Shown one piece after another: positions 5,752 to 7,898 of a DNA stretch of 7,898 nucleotides. The notes under the pieces are model-generated. The model was not told the DNA's origin, searched no databases, and saw only the letters and a program-made list of their open reading frames with translations. How positions within the stretch are numbered: position 1 is the first letter of the stretch; every line of letters begins with the position of its first letter. Made by a program: the position numbers and the translations under genes. The stretch is from assembly GCA_022561895.1 (NCBI GenBank), contig JADFQH010000090.1:1-7898 (forward strand). The letters are read 5' to 3'. This DNA is from Methanobacteriota archaeon (GTDB lineage: Archaea; Halobacteriota; Halobacteria; Halobacteriales; Halalkalicoccaceae).

Positions 5752-6558
5752 CTAAATGTTGATATTCTCTACGCCTAGTCGACGCTCGATACGAGTTTTC
5801 TTTTTGTCTATGAGAACACGGACATACTCCTCGTAGTCTTCCTCTGGATAGCGTGGGTTTCTTTTGCTTTCAAACGGAAGAGAGCTGAGAATTTCTCCTG
5901 AAAATAGATTCGGCATGGTCGTGATAGTTTTGTCAATCTCGTCATATAATGTTTTTAACTCACGAAGCTCCTCATGTAGTTCGGCTGTTGATTTCTCTAA
6001 ACCAGATTCTAGCCTTCGACTGAGTAGCTCTTGCACTTCATCATAGTTTGCTGTAAGACTCTTTGTATTGCGTCTGATATATATTCCACCTTCTTCGATA
6101 CTTGACCCGTTGGCAGCCGAGACAAGGGGAGATCTTTCTGCAGCGTCGTCAATAAATAATACTTGAAACGTCTTGTCAGATATCGTTTCATCATGAACTT
6201 CATCTGAGTACGAGAACGTCTCTAAGACGTACAAATCTTGTGCACTATTCGGAATGTATTTTTCAATTTTGTTGCCAAAATTGGCTTCGTCCCAAATGTC
6301 CTTCATTCCCCACGTTTCTAACGTTCCGTCGTCAAGTTGGTCAACACCAATAATTATTGCACCACCACCGGAATTTGCAAATGCCAAGATATGGCGTGCT
6401 ATCTTCGATTTTTCGTGCCACTCTTTCTTAAAATCCAAATAATCATATTCTTTCTCTGCCCTCAGTATACTTGGCAGATTATCCTTGGAAGGTTCTACAA
6501 AGAAGCTCTCCAGATCGTCTTTCAGACTACTTTCATATCCGAATCCACGATCAGGCAT
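5752..6558 (-). CDS. Schlafen/AlbA_2-domain protein, AT-rich, probably acquired
   Basis: A 268-residue protein. The AlbA_2 (Schlafen AAA_4) domain spans about residues 25-178. LDFKKEWH (40-48, with D41, K43, K44 and E45) is the usual E/D-x-K entry, followed by ARHILAFANSGGGAIIIGV (54-72), the hallmark glycine-rich segment, and GGIYIRRN (157-164), the closing IR motif. Residues 183-213 are heptad-like and charged (EKSTAELHEELRELKTLYDEID), likely a coiled coil, with a basic tail (KKKTRIERR). AlbA_2 proteins include transcriptional regulators and nucleic-acid-cleaving defence proteins; which applies here is unknown. I chose the ATG at 6556-6558 over the GTG six bases upstream because the TATA-like box at 6581-6589 is 27 bases away. 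Composition is strikingly AT-rich against neighbours, so transfer is likely. No partner gene is visible in the same unit. Confidence 0.85.
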   Translation of the reverse strand: MPDRGFGYESSLKDDLESFFVEPSKDNLPSILRAEKEYDYLDFKKEWHEKSKIARHILAFANSGGGAIIIGVDQLDDGTLETWGMKDIWDEANFGNKIEKYIPNSAQDLYVLETFSYSDEVHDETISDKTFQVLFIDDAAERSPLVSAANGSSIEEGGIYIRRNTKSLTANYDEVQELLSRRLESGLEKSTAELHEELRELKTLYDEIDKTITTMPNLFSGEILSSLPFESKRNPRYPEEDYEEYVRVLIDKKKTRIERRLGVENINI

Positions 6559-6580
6559 ATTCACGATTTATTCTTCGAAT

Positions 6581-6589
6581 TCATAAATC
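6581..6589 (-). promoter_or_regulatory. TATA-like box of the AlbA_2 gene
   Basis: On the minus strand GATTTATGA is centred at 6585, 27 bases from the ATG at 6558, matching the leaderless spacing. The surrounding sequence is AT-rich, so other boxes are possible, but this one decides between the ATG and the GTG six bases upstream. Confidence 0.5.
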
Positions 6590-6618
6590 TACACTAATAG
6601 CTATTCCTTGACTACCAC

Positions 6619-6696
6619 TCACTCGTCACCGGATTTTCCGGCTCCTTGCCCGTAAGCGTACACGAGATCGTCAATGGTGCGAAGTGGCGAATATGG
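6619..6696 (-). other. in-frame 25-codon extension after the DUF7509 stop, with hairpin
   Basis: After the TGA of the DUF7509 gene (6697-6699) the same frame stays open for 25 codons to a second TGA (6619-6621). The extension reads PYSPLRTIDDLVYAYGQGAG then KSGDE, with an acidic haloarchaeal-looking end. There is no ATG or TTG and only one late GTG in it, so it is not an independent gene. It also contains CCGGA-TTT-TCCGG (6629-6641), a 5-base stem that could act in termination. It may be a remnant of a longer C-terminus, or simply 3' untranslated sequence. Confidence 0.3.
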
Positions 6697-7311
6697 TCAG
6701 TCCAAACGAGCGAGGTCGCCACGGCGTTCACGTTGCATGATCCCGCCCGCAAAGCGCCGGAGTTTGGCGACGAGTTCCGCCTCGGTTTCGTACGTCTCGA
6801 CCCGCAAGTCCCACCGAACCCTTGCCGACCGGATCATCGCACTCGTTACGTCGTCCTCGTGAACGAAAACCAACCTGTCGCCGTGTGTTTCAGCGAGTGT
6901 TTCGAGAACGCTTCCGGCCTCTTCGCCGACACCGAAGTCGTGCCCGAGAAACGGAACCACGAACGCGGTCGCGTTACTGTAACGCGTATACTCGATACTC
7001 TGGGTCACGGCGTCCACAGCATCGGTATCCACACCGACATCGAGCGCTAAAAATGCATTCACTCCGGGTTCAGTCCGAAGCTTGCCCTGTATGCGGCGCA
7101 AAAGTGCTTGGGCTGCGTTGATATCATCCTTGTTTCGAAACAGTCGGCGCAACGGTCCGGGGAGATCTTCGATATCGATCTCGCGGCGCTCCTCTTCGCT
7201 GAGAACGTAGTTGAGGTTGAACGACTTGTACGGTCCCATCAGATAGAACAGAAACCGGTCGTACTTCACGCTCCCCAGCCGTTCGGCGATCAGATCGCGC
7301 GTAATCTGCAT
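6697..7311 (-). CDS. DUF7509 family protein, possibly nucleoside 2-deoxyribosyltransferase-like
   Basis: A 204-residue soluble protein that I believe belongs to the haloarchaeal DUF7509 family; its function is not established. Visible order: a basic N-terminal helix and strand (ERLGSVKYDRFLFYLMGPYK, 10-29), a helix (NAAQALLRRIQGKLRTEPG), a strand (NAFLALDVG), a helix with SIEYTRYSNATAFVVPFLG (105-123), then GVGEEAGSVLE (127-137), the strand DRLVFVHEDD and a C-terminal helix. The GPY start, the strand ending in a tolerated Asp, and the G-x-G-x-E-x-G helix with E130/E131 recall nucleoside 2-deoxyribosyltransferase-like folds, where that Glu is catalytic. This is inference from pattern, not homology search. 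The ATG at 7309-7311 was chosen because the TATA-like box at 7341-7350 is about 35 bases upstream; a longer form would read through the promoter. It is divergent from the ArsR-like regulator. Confidence 0.8.
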   Translation of the reverse strand: MQITRDLIAERLGSVKYDRFLFYLMGPYKSFNLNYVLSEEERREIDIEDLPGPLRRLFRNKDDINAAQALLRRIQGKLRTEPGVNAFLALDVGVDTDAVDAVTQSIEYTRYSNATAFVVPFLGHDFGVGEEAGSVLETLAETHGDRLVFVHEDDVTSAMIRSARVRWDLRVETYETEAELVAKLRRFAGGIMQRERRGDLARLD

Positions 7312-7340
7312 GGGTATGAGGGAGTGATCTCGACAGGTAC

Positions 7341-7350
7341 ATATAAAAAG
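7341..7350 (-). promoter_or_regulatory. TATA box of the DUF7509 gene
   Basis: CTTTTTATAT on the minus strand is the strongest TATA-like element in the window. Centred near 7345, it predicts a start near 7318 and a leader of about 7 bases before the ATG at 7311. One copy of the duplicated GCGCT/GTTTCC motif abuts it on the upstream side, where the BRE and TFB would bind. Confidence 0.6.
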
Positions 7351-7409
7351 CGCTGTTTCCAATATTTCTCGGCTTGACAACGGCTAAGAGTCTGGCGCTC
7401 GTTTCCCAA
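7350..7409. repeat. duplicated GCGCT-GTTTCC-AA motif in the divergent promoter region
   Basis: GCGCTGTTTCCAA (7350-7362) recurs as GCGCTCGTTTCCCAA (7395-7409), identical except for two inserted C residues. The copies start 45 bases apart. One abuts the DUF7509 TATA box; the other ends six bases before the regulator's ATG at 7416. Such placement suits binding sites for the adjacent ArsR-like protein to control both genes. For the plus strand no strong TATA box is evident; GGCTAAGAG (7382-7390) is at about the right distance. Confidence 0.4.
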
Positions 7410-7415
7410 AGCAAG

Positions 7416-7823
7416 ATGGCAACGGATCAGACGCGGTCGGTCAATGAGGAGTGGCCGGACGACCCCGAAAATCTACTCCCGGAGGACAGCGTTCTCAGCC
7501 TCGGAGAGTATCTCGCAATGCATGCCGCCGTCGGCCAACGAACCCGATACGAGGTCCTCTACCGGCTCGTCCACGACGGGGAGATGAGTCCGAAAGAACT
7601 CGAAGAAGCGATCGATATCGACGACAGCACCCTTCACTACCATCTCAACAAGCTCGTTGATGTGGGTCTCGTTGAGAAGCGAAAGCGCACGGAGCGCGGA
7701 CAAGATGGGCTGTATACGTACTACCGGGCAACGGTGTTTGGCGAGGTTACGCTTACCGAGGGCGTCGATGAACTGATCCGCGGCGAACACGAGTTCGAAG
7801 GGATGTACGACAGTTCGGCCTGA
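7416..7823 (+). CDS. ArsR-like winged-helix transcriptional regulator
   Basis: A 135-residue regulator with a disordered acidic N-terminus (1-27) and a winged helix at 28-115. LSLGEYLAMHAAVGQRTRYEVLYRLV is the first helix pair, MSPKELEEAIDIDDSTLHYH (57-76) continuing into LNKLVDVGL holds the helix-turn-helix and recognition helix, and VEKRKRTERGQDGLYTYYRA is the wing. No cysteine or histidine metal-sensor pair is present, so it is ArsR-like in fold rather than a metal sensor. It is divergent from the DUF7509 gene and probably autoregulates and controls that neighbour through the repeated motif in the shared promoter region. I chose the ATG at 7416; a TTG at 7374 would extend the protein back through the motif copy and is unlikely. 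The target set and ligand are unknown. Confidence 0.88.
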   Translation: MATDQTRSVNEEWPDDPENLLPEDSVLSLGEYLAMHAAVGQRTRYEVLYRLVHDGEMSPKELEEAIDIDDSTLHYHLNKLVDVGLVEKRKRTERGQDGLYTYYRATVFGEVTLTEGVDELIRGEHEFEGMYDSSA

Positions 7824-7854
7824 TACTGCCGGTCATAGTTACGTAGATCGGCGG

Positions 7855-7887
7855 TGGCAAAGACGGGCTGGAAACCCGCTATTGCCA
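7855..7887. other. stem-loop at the window's right edge
   Basis: TGGCAA (7855-7860) pairs with TTGCCA (7882-7887) and CGGG (7864-7867) with CCCG (7875-7878), with a 3x3 internal loop (A-A, G-T wobble, A-C) and a 7-base CTGGAAA loop. It lies 31 bases after the regulator's stop. No T-run follows within the window, so a classic terminator is not shown; a structured 3' end, a small RNA or a leader of a gene beyond the window are all possible. Confidence 0.4.
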
Positions 7888-7898
7888 GTCGAATCGAT

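Larger units (their letters stand above)
5740..6610. other. low-G+C island containing the AlbA_2 gene
   Basis: Two sampled 60-base lines inside (5941-6000 and 6241-6300) each have 22 G+C, against 41 of 60 at 4561-4620. The change begins just after the amidohydrolase stop and ends just upstream of the AlbA_2 promoter, so the foreign segment is about one gene plus promoter. I saw no transposase, tRNA, terminal inverted repeat or convincing target-site duplication; the only shared flank word is ACTCAC (near 5740 and 6617), which is too short to count. Confidence 0.7.

Noticed and set aside
5740..6622. ACTCAC as a target-site duplication around the AT-rich gene
   Set aside because: Six bases shared at inexact positions, with no terminal inverted repeats or transposase, is within chance.
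6646..7050. A 134-codon plus-strand frame opposite the DUF7509 gene
   Set aside because: The minus-strand reading has the conserved-looking domain and a strong promoter; the plus reading has neither.
7855..7887. A tRNA-Ser(GGA)-like anticodon arm (CGGG-CTGGAAA-CCCG)
   Set aside because: The 7-base loop would place GGA at the anticodon, but the fifth stem pair is A-C, no D arm precedes it, the T-loop GTTC is missing and the outer stem TGGCAA/TTGCCA is incompatible with a tRNA fold.
1..7898. CRISPR array, insertion sequence or replication origin
   Set aside because: No regularly spaced repeats, transposase, terminal inverted repeats or iterated origin-type motifs were found on reading through the window.

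Overview
The window is a piece of a haloarchaeal chromosome (class Halobacteria). The evidence is the G+C-rich, acidic-residue-rich coding sequence (41 of 60 bases are G+C at 4561-4620), several families that I know mainly from haloarchaea (DUF5797, DUF5787, an S10-like small protein, DUF7509), GTG starts, and TATA-like boxes about 27 bases before start codons, as expected for leaderless transcripts. I cannot assign a genus. No rRNA, tRNA, CRISPR array or insertion sequence is visible, and no gap between genes exceeds about 160 bases.

Layout. 9-503 (+): a DUF5797 protein with two winged-helix-like parts. Facing it and overlapping its end by 26 bases is a minus-strand pair, a Nudix hydrolase (1527-1952) followed by a DUF5787 protein (478-1527). 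Stop and start share one base, so the pair is probably one transcript with coupled translation. Divergent from the Nudix gene is a sugar-transfer-type ATP-grasp protein (2057-3133, +). Next is a toxin-antitoxin-like pair on the minus strand: a winged-helix antitoxin (3529-3918) and a VapC-like PIN nuclease (3147-3548), which overlap by 20 bases. Then come an S10-like protein (4100-4426, +) and an AbgA-like M20 amidohydrolase (4457-5731, +), the latter with its own promoter inside the end of the S10-like gene.

The right-hand part is the most accessory in character. A markedly AT-rich gene (5752-6558, -; 22 of 60 bases are G+C in each of two sampled lines) encodes a Schlafen/AlbA_2-type protein and looks acquired. 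It is followed by a divergent pair of normal composition: a DUF7509-type protein (6697-7311, -), which on my reading resembles nucleoside 2-deoxyribosyltransferase-like enzymes, and an ArsR-like winged-helix regulator (7416-7823, +). Their shared 104-base promoter region carries a duplicated motif that could be the regulator's operator. The last 75 bases hold a good stem-loop.

There is no single obvious pathway. The most informative leads are two inferred enzyme assignments for DUF families (DUF5787 as a PD-(D/E)XK-like nuclease with a cysteine cluster, DUF7509 as an NDT-like enzyme), the AT-rich AlbA_2 gene beside the DUF7509/regulator pair, and the PIN/winged-helix module. Family names are from memory and were not searched.
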